This document shows positions 50,711 to 58,371 of a stretch of DNA of 64,000 bases, piece by piece. Source of the stretch: Falsihalocynthiibacter sp042445055. GTDB lineage: Bacteria; Pseudomonadota; Alphaproteobacteria; Rhodobacterales; Rhodobacteraceae. The position numbers and the translations under genes are program-made. The stretch covers positions 496,001 to 560,000 of the forward strand of contig NZ_CP170339.1 in the NCBI RefSeq assembly GCF_042445055.1. Reading direction: 5' to 3'. The stretch's first letter is position 1, and every line of letters starts with the position of its first letter. The notes beneath the pieces were generated by a model. The model was given only the letters and a program-made list of their open reading frames with translations. It had not been told where the DNA came from and did not search any database.

Positions 50711-51169
50711 ATGAAAAAACGATTGATAATCGCAACAAGTGTAGCGGCTTTCGCGGCGGGTGGAGCATGGCTCTATGCTTCGGGTGAAACGAAAGAGGCA
50801 GTGGCATTAAGCAGCGATGTGGCCACGCTTCAGCTAGGAAAAGACGTCTACGCAGAGAATTGTGCTTCGTGTCATGGCGCGAACCTTGAGGGTCAACCCA
50901 ATTGGCGAGAGCGAAATGCCGAGGGGCGCTTGCCAGCGCCGCCACATGACGAGAATGGGCATACATGGCACCACGACAGCGAAGCGCTCTTTAACATAAC
51001 CAAGTATGGTGTCGCGGCGATGATTAGTGATGACTCCTATCAGACGGATATGCCGATTTACGATGGTGTCTTGTCCGATGAGGAAATTATGGCGGTGCTG
51101 AGTTATATCCGTTCAACTTGGCCTGAGCACATTCAGCAAGCCTATGATGCGCGCGAGGCATCTCGCTAA
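50711..51169 (+). CDS. Periplasmic c-type cytochrome (monohaem)
   Basis: A 152-residue protein with an N-terminal signal or anchor (LIIATSVAAFAAGGAWLYAS) and one haem-binding CASCH motif in DVYAENCASCHGANLEG. The likely distal ligand is Met in QTDMPIYDG, and LSDEEIMAVLSYIRSTWP is the C-terminal helix of class I cytochromes c. It would shuttle electrons in the periplasm; the partners are unknown. I chose the ATG at 50711 over one 12 bases earlier because it gives the KKR signal start. With the preceding small gene it forms an interloper pair between rpmD and rplO. Confidence 0.85.
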   Translation: MKKRLIIATSVAAFAAGGAWLYASGETKEAVALSSDVATLQLGKDVYAENCASCHGANLEGQPNWRERNAEGRLPAPPHDENGHTWHHDSEALFNITKYGVAAMISDDSYQTDMPIYDGVLSDEEIMAVLSYIRSTWPEHIQQAYDAREASR

Positions 51170-51173
51170 AAAA

Positions 51174-51201
51174 TTGCGCCCCAGTCAATTTTGGGGCGCA
51201 A
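51174..51201. terminator. Hairpin after the cytochrome c gene
   Basis: TTGCGCCCCA (51174-51183) pairs perfectly with TGGGGCGCAA (51192-51201) around an eight-base loop. On the plus strand no T run follows; on the minus strand TTTTTTAGC follows. It may still end the cytochrome transcript. It lies in a 246-base interval before rplO for which I could not define a promoter. Confidence 0.45.
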
Positions 51202-51415
51202 ACACTCGCGAAGCTGTTCATAGTTGCATCGACTGTTCGCCATACAACTTCCTGCGATATACGGAATAAGGTGATATCGCCAGTCTGCTCTTGAACCTTG
51301 GGCGGCATGGGTGTAACCACGCGCGGTGGCCACTATTGGCTACAGAATCAATCGCAACGCCGTGTTTGCTCCTTTGGTCGCTCTTGGGGCAGTTCCGGCA
51401 AGAAGGAGTAGCGAC

Positions 51416-51895
51416 ATGAAATTGAATGAACTGCGCGACAACCCAGGCGCAACAAAATCCCGTAAACGCGTTGGCCGTGGTCCTGGCTCTGGCACTGGTA
51501 AAACTGGTGGCCGTGGTATCAAAGGTCAAAAATCCCGTTCGGGTGTAGCGATCAAAGGTTTTGAAGGCGGTCAAATGCCTTTGTACCAACGCCTTCCAAA
51601 GCGTGGTTTCAACAAGCCTAACCGCAAGAAATTCGCCGTTCTGAACCTCGGTCTTATCCAGAAGTTCATCGACGAGAAGAAACTCGACGCAAAAGCAGCA
51701 ATCACCGAAGACGTGCTTGTGGCTTCTGGTCTGGTTCGTCGCAAGCTTGACGGCGTGCGTGTTCTTGGCAAAGGCGAGATCACATCCAAGGTCACAATCG
51801 AAGTGACTGGTGCTTCTGCTGGTGCCATCGAGGCTGTTGAAAAAGCTGGCGGTAAAGTGACTGTTACAGCAACACCTAAGGCAGCGGCTGAATAA
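51416..51895 (+). CDS. rplO: 50S ribosomal protein L15
   Basis: Late-assembly protein of 159 residues with the Gly/Arg-rich start KRVGRGPGSGTGKTGGRGIK. GAAGGAG precedes the ATG at 51416; a longer frame opening at 51326 is not L15 sequence. It begins the rplO-secY-adk unit. Confidence 0.98.
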   Translation: MKLNELRDNPGATKSRKRVGRGPGSGTGKTGGRGIKGQKSRSGVAIKGFEGGQMPLYQRLPKRGFNKPNRKKFAVLNLGLIQKFIDEKKLDAKAAITEDVLVASGLVRRKLDGVRVLGKGEITSKVTIEVTGASAGAIEAVEKAGGKVTVTATPKAAAE

Positions 51896-51998
51896 GCGCT
51901 TGTGAGCGGCCCTTTCGCCGCTTACATACAACTAAGTTTTCCAGCGCCGCCGACCGGGAAATGGTCTGGCGGCGCTTTTCGTGACAGGGAGAGGCCGA

Positions 51999-53357
51999 AT
52001 GGCATCTGCAGCAGAGCAAATGGCAGCCAACATGAGCTGGGGGGCCTTTGGTAAGGCAACCGAGCTTCGCCAACGTATCGTTTTCACTATCGGTCTGTTG
52101 ATCGTCTACCGTTTGGGGACATATATCCCCGTTCCTGGTATCGACGGCGCAGAGCTGCGTAACTTTATGGAGGGTGCAGCCTCCGGTATCGGCGGTATTC
52201 TGTCGATGTTCACCGGGGGTGCGTTGAGCCGGATGGGTATTCTTGCCCTCGGGATCATGCCTTATATCTCTGCTTCGATTATCATTCAGCTTCTCAGCGC
52301 CATGTGGGCCCCACTTGAGCAACTCAAGAAAGAGGGTGACGCTGGCCGCAAGAAAATCAACCAGTATACGCGTTATGCGACTGTGTTCCTCGCGACGTTT
52401 CAGGCATATGGCCTCGCTGCCAGCCTTGAGGCGGGGAATCTCGTGACCGATCCGGGCTGGTTCTTCCGTATTTCGACTGTTGTGACACTTGTTGGCGGCA
52501 CAATGTTCCTTATGTGGTTGGGCGAGCAGATCACCGCACGCGGCATCGGTAACGGTATTTCCTTGATTATCTTCGTCGGGATTATCGCAGAGCTTCCTGC
52601 GGCGCTTACGCAGTTCCTTGTGCAGTCTTCTGAGACAGGCGCGAACCCGTTGATCGTTGTTGGGGCCTTCATTATGGTCTTGGCGGTGGTCGCGTTCGTG
52701 GTCTTTATGGAGCGAGCGCTGCGCAAGATTCATATTCAGTACCCACGTCGCCAAGTTGGCATGAAGATGTACGAGGGCGGCAATAGTCACCTTCCGATCA
52801 AGGTGAACCCCGCTGGTGTTATTCCTGCGATTTTCGCAAGCTCGTTGCTTCTGTTGCCAACGACACTCGCGACATTCTCCGGAAGCTCAACCAACACGTT
52901 CCTCTCGTTTGTCCTTGCGTACTTTGGACCGGGAAAGCCGCTTTATCTTCTGTTCTTTACGGCAATGATCGTGTTCTTCTCGTTCTTCTACACAAAGAAC
53001 GTGGCGTTCAAGACCGAAGACGTTGCAGATAACCTTAAGAACCAAGGCGGCTTTATCCCCGCGATTCGTCCGGGCAAGAAAACAGCCGAATATCTGGACA
53101 AAGTTGTGACCCGTATTTTGGTCATCGGTTCGGCCTACCTTGCGGCAGTTTGTCTCCTTCCTGAGATTCTGCGTTCCCAACTTTCGATTCCCTTCTATTT
53201 TGGCGGTACTTCAGTATTGATCGTTGTTTCCGTAACGATGGACACGATCCAACAAGTTCAGTCGCACATGCTGGCGCACCAGTATGAAGGACTGATTGAA
53301 AAATCGCAGTTGCGCGGGAAACGGCGTGGCGGAAAAAAAGGGACGGCTAGACGATGA
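51999..53357 (+). CDS. secY: Preprotein translocase subunit SecY
   Basis: Channel subunit of 452 residues with ten predicted membrane segments. Typical motifs are RIVFTIGLLIVYRLGTYIPV, MGILALGIMPYISASIIIQL and the RGIGNGISLIIF loop. GGGAGAGG before ATG at 51999. It overlaps adk by four bases, the usual alphaproteobacterial order. Confidence 0.98.
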   Translation: MASAAEQMAANMSWGAFGKATELRQRIVFTIGLLIVYRLGTYIPVPGIDGAELRNFMEGAASGIGGILSMFTGGALSRMGILALGIMPYISASIIIQLLSAMWAPLEQLKKEGDAGRKKINQYTRYATVFLATFQAYGLAASLEAGNLVTDPGWFFRISTVVTLVGGTMFLMWLGEQITARGIGNGISLIIFVGIIAELPAALTQFLVQSSETGANPLIVVGAFIMVLAVVAFVVFMERALRKIHIQYPRRQVGMKMYEGGNSHLPIKVNPAGVIPAIFASSLLLLPTTLATFSGSSTNTFLSFVLAYFGPGKPLYLLFFTAMIVFFSFFYTKNVAFKTEDVADNLKNQGGFIPAIRPGKKTAEYLDKVVTRILVIGSAYLAAVCLLPEILRSQLSIPFYFGGTSVLIVVSVTMDTIQQVQSHMLAHQYEGLIEKSQLRGKRRGGKKGTARR

Positions 53358-53998
53358 ACATAATCCTTTTGGGGCCACCCGGCGCCGGTAAAGGAACCCA
53401 AGCCCGTATCCTCGTTGAGGAGCGTGGTATGGTGCAACTTTCGACGGGAGATATGCTGCGGGCTGCCAAGACCTCTGGCACAGAGATGGGCAACAAGGTT
53501 GCCGCTGTGATGGAAGCGGGCGAGCTGGTGACAGATGAGATCGTCATCGGTTTGATAGAAGAGCACCTTGCGACAACCAAAAGCGAAGGCGGTTTCATCT
53601 TTGATGGCTTCCCACGCACCTTGGCGCAGGCAGATGCTCTTGGAGAGTTGCTCGCACGTGTTAACCTGAAGCTCGACGCGGTCATTGAGATGCGCGTTGA
53701 GGATGACGCCCTCGTGAAGCGGATCTCTGGTCGCTATACCTGCGGGAACTGCGGCGAGGGATATCACGACGACCTTAAGCAGCCTAAAGCTGAAGGCGTT
53801 TGCGATGTCTGTGGTGGTACCGACATGGTTCGCCGCGCGGACGACAACGAAGATGCGCTCAAGACACGCCTCATGGCCTACTATCGCGATACTTCACCTT
53901 TGATCGGTTACTACTATGCCAAAGGCGATCTGGAGCCTATCAACGGCCTCGGAGAAATCGACGAAGTTGCCCAAGCAATTCGAGCAATATTGGATTAG
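53354..53998 (+). CDS. adk: Adenylate kinase
   Basis: Interconverts ATP + AMP and two ADP. It has 214 residues with P-loop LGPPGAGKGTQA and FDGFPRTLAQA. The LID carries four cysteines (CGNCGEGYHDD, VCDVCGG), so this is the zinc-binding long form. Coupled to secY (ATGA). Confidence 0.98.
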   Translation: MNIILLGPPGAGKGTQARILVEERGMVQLSTGDMLRAAKTSGTEMGNKVAAVMEAGELVTDEIVIGLIEEHLATTKSEGGFIFDGFPRTLAQADALGELLARVNLKLDAVIEMRVEDDALVKRISGRYTCGNCGEGYHDDLKQPKAEGVCDVCGGTDMVRRADDNEDALKTRLMAYYRDTSPLIGYYYAKGDLEPINGLGEIDEVAQAIRAILD

Positions 53999-54010
53999 GG
54001 CGAACGTGGG

Positions 54011-54039
54011 TTGACGTTCGCGTGAAAAGAGCTTAATTC
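54011..54039 (+). promoter_or_regulatory. Promoter of the rpsM-rpsK-rpoA-rplQ operon
   Basis: TTGACG (54011-54016), 17 bases, TAATTC (54034-54039), 12 bases after the adk stop. The -35 lies inside an inverted repeat CGAACGT (54001-54007)/ACGTTCG (54014-54020). The leader to rpsM is about 160 bases. Confidence 0.6.
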
Positions 54040-54207
54040 GAGCCTTCTCAATAGAGAATCGGCTGTTGTGTCTGGAAACGCGATCCTAATGCAACTATTT
54101 GGTCGAAAATAGAAATTCAGCGTAGCCCGCAGGAGAGAATCCTTCGGGCTTATGTTGTGAAAAAAGGTTCTGGAAATACGGAACCGCAACAAAAAGGAAT
54201 GTATAAC

Positions 54208-54576
54208 GTGGCACGTATCGCCGGCGTAAATATCCCGACCCACAAACGGGTCCCGATTGCCCTGACTTATATTACCGGAATCGGTACAACTTCTGCACAA
54301 GCTATCTGTGAAGCCGTAGGCATCGACGCATCCCGTCGTGTAAACGAGCTTTCCGATGGTGAAGTTCTGTCCATTCGTGAGTTCATCGACGCTAACTATG
54401 CTGTCGAAGGCGACTTGCGTCGTGAGACACAGATGAACATCAAGCGTTTGATGGATCTCGGTTGCTACCGTGGCTTGCGTCACCGTCGTAACCTTCCTGT
54501 TCGTGGTCAACGTACACACACGAACGCTCGCACTCGCAAAGGCCCCGCAAAGGCTATTGCTGGTAAGAAGAAATAA
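54208..54576 (+). CDS. rpsM: 30S ribosomal protein S13
   Basis: Head protein contacting P-site tRNA, 122 residues (ARIAGVNIPTHKRVPIALTY; C-terminal NLPVRGQRTHTNARTRKGPA). The start is GTG at 54208 with AAAGGA at correct spacing; an ATG nine bases earlier is too close to the site. Confidence 0.97.
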   Translation: MARIAGVNIPTHKRVPIALTYITGIGTTSAQAICEAVGIDASRRVNELSDGEVLSIREFIDANYAVEGDLRRETQMNIKRLMDLGCYRGLRHRRNLPVRGQRTHTNARTRKGPAKAIAGKKK

Positions 54577-54590
54577 GGAGGGTTTGATCA

Positions 54591-54980
54591 ATGGCACGTG
54601 AAAAAGTCCGTACAAAGAAAAAAGAGCGCAAGAATATCGCTTCTGGTGTTGCGCATGTGAACAGCTCGTTCAACAACACCAAAATCCTGATTTCTGACGT
54701 TCAAGGTAACGCAATTTCTTGGTCTTCTGCTGGCACCATGGGTTTCAAAGGCTCTCGTAAGTCTACTCCCTATGCTGCTCAGATGGCTGCTGAAGATGCA
54801 GGTAAGAAAGCACAAGAGCACGGCGTGAAAACGCTCGAAGTCGAAGTGCAAGGCCCAGGTGGCGGTCGCGAAAGCGCCCTTCGTGCCTTGGCTGCGATTG
54901 GCTTCAACATCACTTCTATTCGTGACGTTACGCCAATGGCTCACAACGGTTGTCGCCCTCCAAAGCGTCGCCGCGTTTAA
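54591..54980 (+). CDS. rpsK: 30S ribosomal protein S11
   Basis: Platform protein of 129 residues (IASGVAHVNSSFNNTKILIS; C-terminal DVTPMAHNGCRPPKRRRV). AAGGAGGG upstream. Confidence 0.98.
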   Translation: MAREKVRTKKKERKNIASGVAHVNSSFNNTKILISDVQGNAISWSSAGTMGFKGSRKSTPYAAQMAAEDAGKKAQEHGVKTLEVEVQGPGGGRESALRALAAIGFNITSIRDVTPMAHNGCRPPKRRRV

Positions 54981-55099
54981 CTCTAAGCAATCTCGGGCCT
55001 GGAATTTATTTCGTACGCACAGGTCCGAGATTGTTATTTTGAACCTCGGGTGTTTCGAGCTTAGGGACATGGGCTTGAAACAAGAATGGAGGCGACAGC

Positions 55100-56116
55100 A
55101 TGATCCACAAGAACTGGCAAGAATTGATTAAACCAACGCAGTTGGACGTGAAGCCGGGCAACGAGCCCGCGCGTCAGGCTACTGTGATTGCCGAACCGCT
55201 TGAGCGCGGCTTTGGTTTGACATTGGGCAATGCTCTGCGTCGCGTGCTTATGAGCTCGCTTCAGGGTGCTGCAATTACCAGTGTCCAAATTGACAATGTA
55301 TTGCACGAGTTTTCCTCGATCTCAGGCGTTCGCGAAGACGTAACCGATGTGGTGTTGAACCTCAAAGGTGTCGCGATCCGTATGGAAGTTGATGGTCCTA
55401 AGCGCGTTTCGATCTCGGCCAAAGGCCCGCAGGTTGTGACCGCTGGCGATATCTCCGAAAGCGCTGGCATCGAAGTTTTGAACAAAGATCACGTTATTTG
55501 TCACCTCGACGAAGGCGCTGATTTGTTCATGGAGCTTACAGTTGAAACTGGCAAAGGCTATGTTTCCGCTGATAAAAACCGTCCAGAAGATGCACCGATT
55601 GGCCTTATGCCTATCGATGCGATTTTCTCGCCTGTGAAGCGCGTGTCTTACGACGTGCAGCCAACACGTGAAGGTCAAGTTCTGGACTATGACAAGCTAA
55701 CGTTGAAGCTTGAAACAGACGGCTCGATCCCACCAGAAGACGCTGTAGCATTTGCTGCACGTATTCTTCAGGATCAATTGGCAACATTCGTTAACTTCGA
55801 CGAGCCAGAAGCTGCTGGACGTCAAGAAGAAGACGATGGCCTTGAGTTCAACCCGCTTCTCCTTAAGAAAGTGGATGAGCTTGAGCTTTCCGTTCGTTCC
55901 GCTAACTGCCTGAAAAACGATAACATCGTTTACATCGGCGACCTCATTCAAAAGACAGAGGCAGAGATGCTTCGTACGCCAAACTTCGGCCGCAAGTCTT
56001 TGAACGAGATCAAAGAAGTGCTTTCTGGCATGGGGCTGCACCTCGGCATGGATGTCGAAGACTGGCCACCGGACAACATCGAAGATCTCGCGAAGAAATT
56101 CGAAGATCAATTCTAA
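55100..56116 (+). CDS. rpoA: RNA polymerase subunit alpha
   Basis: 338 residues: an N-terminal dimerisation domain (VIAEPLERGFGLTLGNALRR; SSLQGAAITSVQIDNVLHEF), a linker with acidic stretch near residue 240, and the C-terminal DNA/activator-binding domain (SVRSANCLKNDNIVYIGDLI; TPNFGRKSLNEIKEVLSGMG). GGAGGCGAC before the ATG. rpsD is not in this operon, as usual in Alphaproteobacteria. Confidence 0.98.
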   Translation: MIHKNWQELIKPTQLDVKPGNEPARQATVIAEPLERGFGLTLGNALRRVLMSSLQGAAITSVQIDNVLHEFSSISGVREDVTDVVLNLKGVAIRMEVDGPKRVSISAKGPQVVTAGDISESAGIEVLNKDHVICHLDEGADLFMELTVETGKGYVSADKNRPEDAPIGLMPIDAIFSPVKRVSYDVQPTREGQVLDYDKLTLKLETDGSIPPEDAVAFAARILQDQLATFVNFDEPEAAGRQEEDDGLEFNPLLLKKVDELELSVRSANCLKNDNIVYIGDLIQKTEAEMLRTPNFGRKSLNEIKEVLSGMGLHLGMDVEDWPPDNIEDLAKKFEDQF

Positions 56117-56123
56117 GAATACC

Positions 56124-56146
56124 GGGGCAGGCCAATGGTCTGCCCC
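56124..56146 (+). promoter_or_regulatory. Hairpin between rpoA and rplQ
   Basis: GGGGCAGGCC (56124-56133) pairs with GGTCTGCCCC (56137-56146) with one wobble and a three-base AAT loop, no T run. A second weaker stem ATGCCC/GGGCAT (56155-56160 with 56180-56185) follows. Probably an mRNA stability or processing element in a 137-base gap. Confidence 0.45.
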
Positions 56147-56253
56147 ACGTACAAATGCCCGGAATGCCGGGGAATATCAGGGCATATGCCCCAAGGAGAG
56201 TGGCTGACACGCATCGGTCACCAGACAAAGTAAAACGCTAAAGGAGATGAACC

Positions 56254-56670
56254 ATGCGTCACGCAAGAGGCTACCGCCGTCTAAACCGTACTCACGAGCA
56301 CCGTAAGGCGCTCTTCGCCAACATGGCGGGCTCGCTCATCGAGCACGAGCAAATCAAAACAACATTGCCAAAAGCCAAAGAGCTTAAGCGCGTTATCGAG
56401 AAGCTTGTCACACTTGGCAAACGCGGCGATCTACACGCACGCCGTCAAGCTGCTTCGCGCCTCAAGCAGGACCAGTATGTTGCGAAACTTTTCGACGTAC
56501 TCGGCCCACGCTACAAAGACCGCCAAGGTGGTTATGTTCGCGTTCTTAAGGCTGGTTTCCGTTATGGTGACATGGCGCCAATGGCGATCATCGAATTCGT
56601 TGACCGCGACGTTGACGCGAAAGGCGCAGCTGACAAAGCACGCGTTGCAGCAGAAGAAGCTGCTGAATAA
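56254..56670 (+). CDS. rplQ: 50S ribosomal protein L17
   Basis: Tunnel-exit protein of 138 residues (MRHARGYRRLNRTHEHRKAL, then LFANMAGSLIEHEQIKTTLP). Last gene of the alpha operon. Strong AAAGGAG site. Confidence 0.98.
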   Translation: MRHARGYRRLNRTHEHRKALFANMAGSLIEHEQIKTTLPKAKELKRVIEKLVTLGKRGDLHARRQAASRLKQDQYVAKLFDVLGPRYKDRQGGYVRVLKAGFRYGDMAPMAIIEFVDRDVDAKGAADKARVAAEEAAE

Positions 56671-56696
56671 TTCAGCACAATTGAATGTGCAAAACT

Positions 56697-56728
56697 AAAA
56701 AAGCCCCGCCAAAACTGGCGGGGCTTTT
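56697..56728. terminator. Intrinsic terminator of rplQ
   Basis: AAAAGCCCCGCC (56699-56710) pairs perfectly with GGCGGGGCTTTT (56717-56728) around AAAACT. A runs and T runs on both sides let it serve the convergent small gene too. Confidence 0.95.
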
Positions 56729-56748
56729 CTGATAGGATAGGCCCGAAA

Positions 56749-56937
56749 CTAGGTCGTTGGCTCTATCCCGGAATGGCGCTTTGCAAACAATCGTTCTATC
56801 TTCTCGGCGGTCTCTTCAAGCGTTGGTTTACTGGTAAAAGATGCCCCTAGAAACTCAAGGAGTTCCATTCGAGCGTTACTGGGCAATGCATTGAGCTTGT
56901 TCTTTAAATCCGTGTCGAGTGTTATCACTGTTACCAT
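56749..56937 (-). CDS. Small hypothetical protein upstream of luxR
   Basis: A 62-residue charged protein (MVTVITLDTDLKNKLNALPS at the start, EETAEKIERLFAKRHSG near the end) with predicted helical character and no motif I recognise. The ribosome site is poor, so it may be untranslated. It is divergent from luxR with a 71-base shared interval and convergent with rplQ. A small DNA-binding or antitoxin-like role cannot be excluded. Confidence 0.4.
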   Translation of the reverse strand: MVTVITLDTDLKNKLNALPSNARMELLEFLGASFTSKPTLEETAEKIERLFAKRHSGIEPTT

Positions 56938-56974
56938 CACAAATTACAAAGTTCCATGTAGTTACACTTTAAGG

Positions 56975-57003
56975 TTGACTGGGATTCGAGCAACTTGTCT
57001 AAA
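56975..57003 (+). promoter_or_regulatory. Candidate luxR promoter next to the start codon
   Basis: TTGACT (56975-56980), 17 bases, TCTAAA (56998-57003). The expected transcription start (about 57009-57011) coincides with the luxR ATG at 57009, and an in-frame TAA at 57000-57002 prevents any earlier start. Confidence 0.45.
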
Positions 57004-57008
57004 AAGAC

Positions 57009-57620
57009 ATGTCCAGTAAGATAGGCCTTGATTTAGAACTTCATAAGCTCTCGTTGCTCGCGCCCGCGGGTTACTTTGTAGGGCTGCACATTCGCTTTGC
57101 GTCACCGTTGTTGTCATTCCAAACGTATGACCAGCGATGGTTGGACCATTATACCGAGCAAGGGTACGCGCTTCGTGACCCGACAATTGCTTGGGGGTTT
57201 AGTACTGAGGGAGCTAGCCGTTGGCGGGATTTCGGATTTCCGGACCCGTTCAACATCCTAGGACAAGCCAAGGAGTATGGTTTGGATTACGGATTAACAG
57301 TTTCCTGTGGCCCGATTTCTTCTCGGACGATCGCCAGTTTTGCGCGTGTTGATCGCGAGTATACAGATAGCGAGATTGAAGAGATCTCGTCCATAGTTCG
57401 TCGGCTTCATGACCTAACGGAGCCGCCGGAGAGCCTCACAAGGGCTCAAGTTGAGGCCCTGCGATGTATTGCAGACGGCGATCGACATGCGGCGGCAGCT
57501 GCAAAATTGAATATCTCAGAAAGTGCCCTCAAAGCACGCTTAACAGCGGCTCGTCAGAAACTGCTTGCTCGGACGACCGCTGAGGCCATTCAACGCGCAA
57601 AGGATTACAAGCTGCTTTAA
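57009..57620 (+). CDS. luxR: LuxR-family quorum-sensing regulator
   Basis: A 203-residue regulator, about 30 shorter than most LuxR proteins, partly at the N-terminus. The acyl-homoserine-lactone domain keeps the key residues by position relative to TraR: Trp44, Tyr48, Asp57, Pro58, Trp72 and Gly101. A LuxR-type helix-turn-helix occupies about residues 143-200 (LTRAQVEALRCIADGD; KLNISESALKARLTAARQKL). The ATG at 57009 has no ribosome site, an in-frame stop lies just before, and a promoter ends five bases upstream, so translation may be leaderless. luxI follows after 64 bases. Confidence 0.9.
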   Translation: MSSKIGLDLELHKLSLLAPAGYFVGLHIRFASPLLSFQTYDQRWLDHYTEQGYALRDPTIAWGFSTEGASRWRDFGFPDPFNILGQAKEYGLDYGLTVSCGPISSRTIASFARVDREYTDSEIEEISSIVRRLHDLTEPPESLTRAQVEALRCIADGDRHAAAAAKLNISESALKARLTAARQKLLARTTAEAIQRAKDYKLL

Positions 57621-57684
57621 CCGTTTAGGATCGTTGTTTGATCGTGGGGCTTGATTTTTAACAAAACCAAGCTGGGGGATTACC

Positions 57685-58272
57685 ATGCAAACAACTACTC
57701 TATCTTTTGAAAATATGCACCATCACGGCGAACTCTTTGCGAACTTGTTTCGCGCACGCAAGCAGTCGTTTATCGTGCAAAAGAACTGGGACCTGCCCGA
57801 AGCAATGGGCATGGAATATGATCAATACGACACTCCTGCGAGTCGTTGGATCGCAATTCACGAGTACGGCGAAGTTTATGCCGGGATGCGCCTCACTCCT
57901 ACGAACGCGCAATGTGGTATTTACAGCTATATGATCCGGGACGCACAGCGCGGACTTCTCGGAACGATCCCGCAAGACCTGCTCTATGATGAAGCGCCGG
58001 TAGACCCCAACGTTTGGGAAAGCACGCGCGTCTTTGTTTCGCACAGCACGCCTCAACGCATTCGCCGTCGTGTACATGCCTATATGGTCATGGCGATGTT
58101 GAAGTCAGCTCGTGAACTTGGCGCTACGCGTCTGGTTGCGTTGACTGCTGCGAACTGGCCTCGTTGGTTTGGACGCTGCGGACTTGAGGCAGAAGCAGCC
58201 GGTCGCACGATGTTTATTGGTGATGGTGATTACCAGTGTGTGAACATTAACCTGAGCTCGAAGCTGCACTAA
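57685..58272 (+). CDS. luxI: Acyl-homoserine lactone synthase, LuxI family
   Basis: Makes N-acyl-homoserine lactone from SAM and acyl-ACP. It has 195 residues. All N-terminal landmarks fall at family positions: Arg25, Phe29, Trp35, Glu44, Asp46 and Asp49, followed by Arg69 and the Glu112/Arg115 pair in WESTRVFV. The acyl chain length cannot be predicted reliably. The ATG has GGGGGA upstream. It pairs with luxR on the same strand; no clear lux box was found in the 64-base gap. Confidence 0.93.
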   Translation: MQTTTLSFENMHHHGELFANLFRARKQSFIVQKNWDLPEAMGMEYDQYDTPASRWIAIHEYGEVYAGMRLTPTNAQCGIYSYMIRDAQRGLLGTIPQDLLYDEAPVDPNVWESTRVFVSHSTPQRIRRRVHAYMVMAMLKSARELGATRLVALTAANWPRWFGRCGLEAEAAGRTMFIGDGDYQCVNINLSSKLH

Positions 58273-58287
58273 TGCTGTTCAACGCGA

Positions 58288-58322
58288 AAAAGGACCCTTG
58301 TGTACACGGGGGTTCTTTTCCC
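58288..58322 (+). terminator. Intrinsic terminator of luxI
   Basis: AAAAGGACCCTTG (58288-58300) pairs with CGGGGGTTCTTTT (58307-58319) with three G-T wobbles, loop TGTACA, ending in TTTT. Confidence 0.75.
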
Positions 58323-58371
58323 GACAAAGACATCGCTTTCCACCATGTTATGGTGCGCATAATGTGGCGGC

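Noticed and set aside
57621..57684. lux box in front of luxI
   Set aside because: GATC repeats and a GCTTG/CAAGC pair are present but no 18-20 base dyad resembling known lux boxes.
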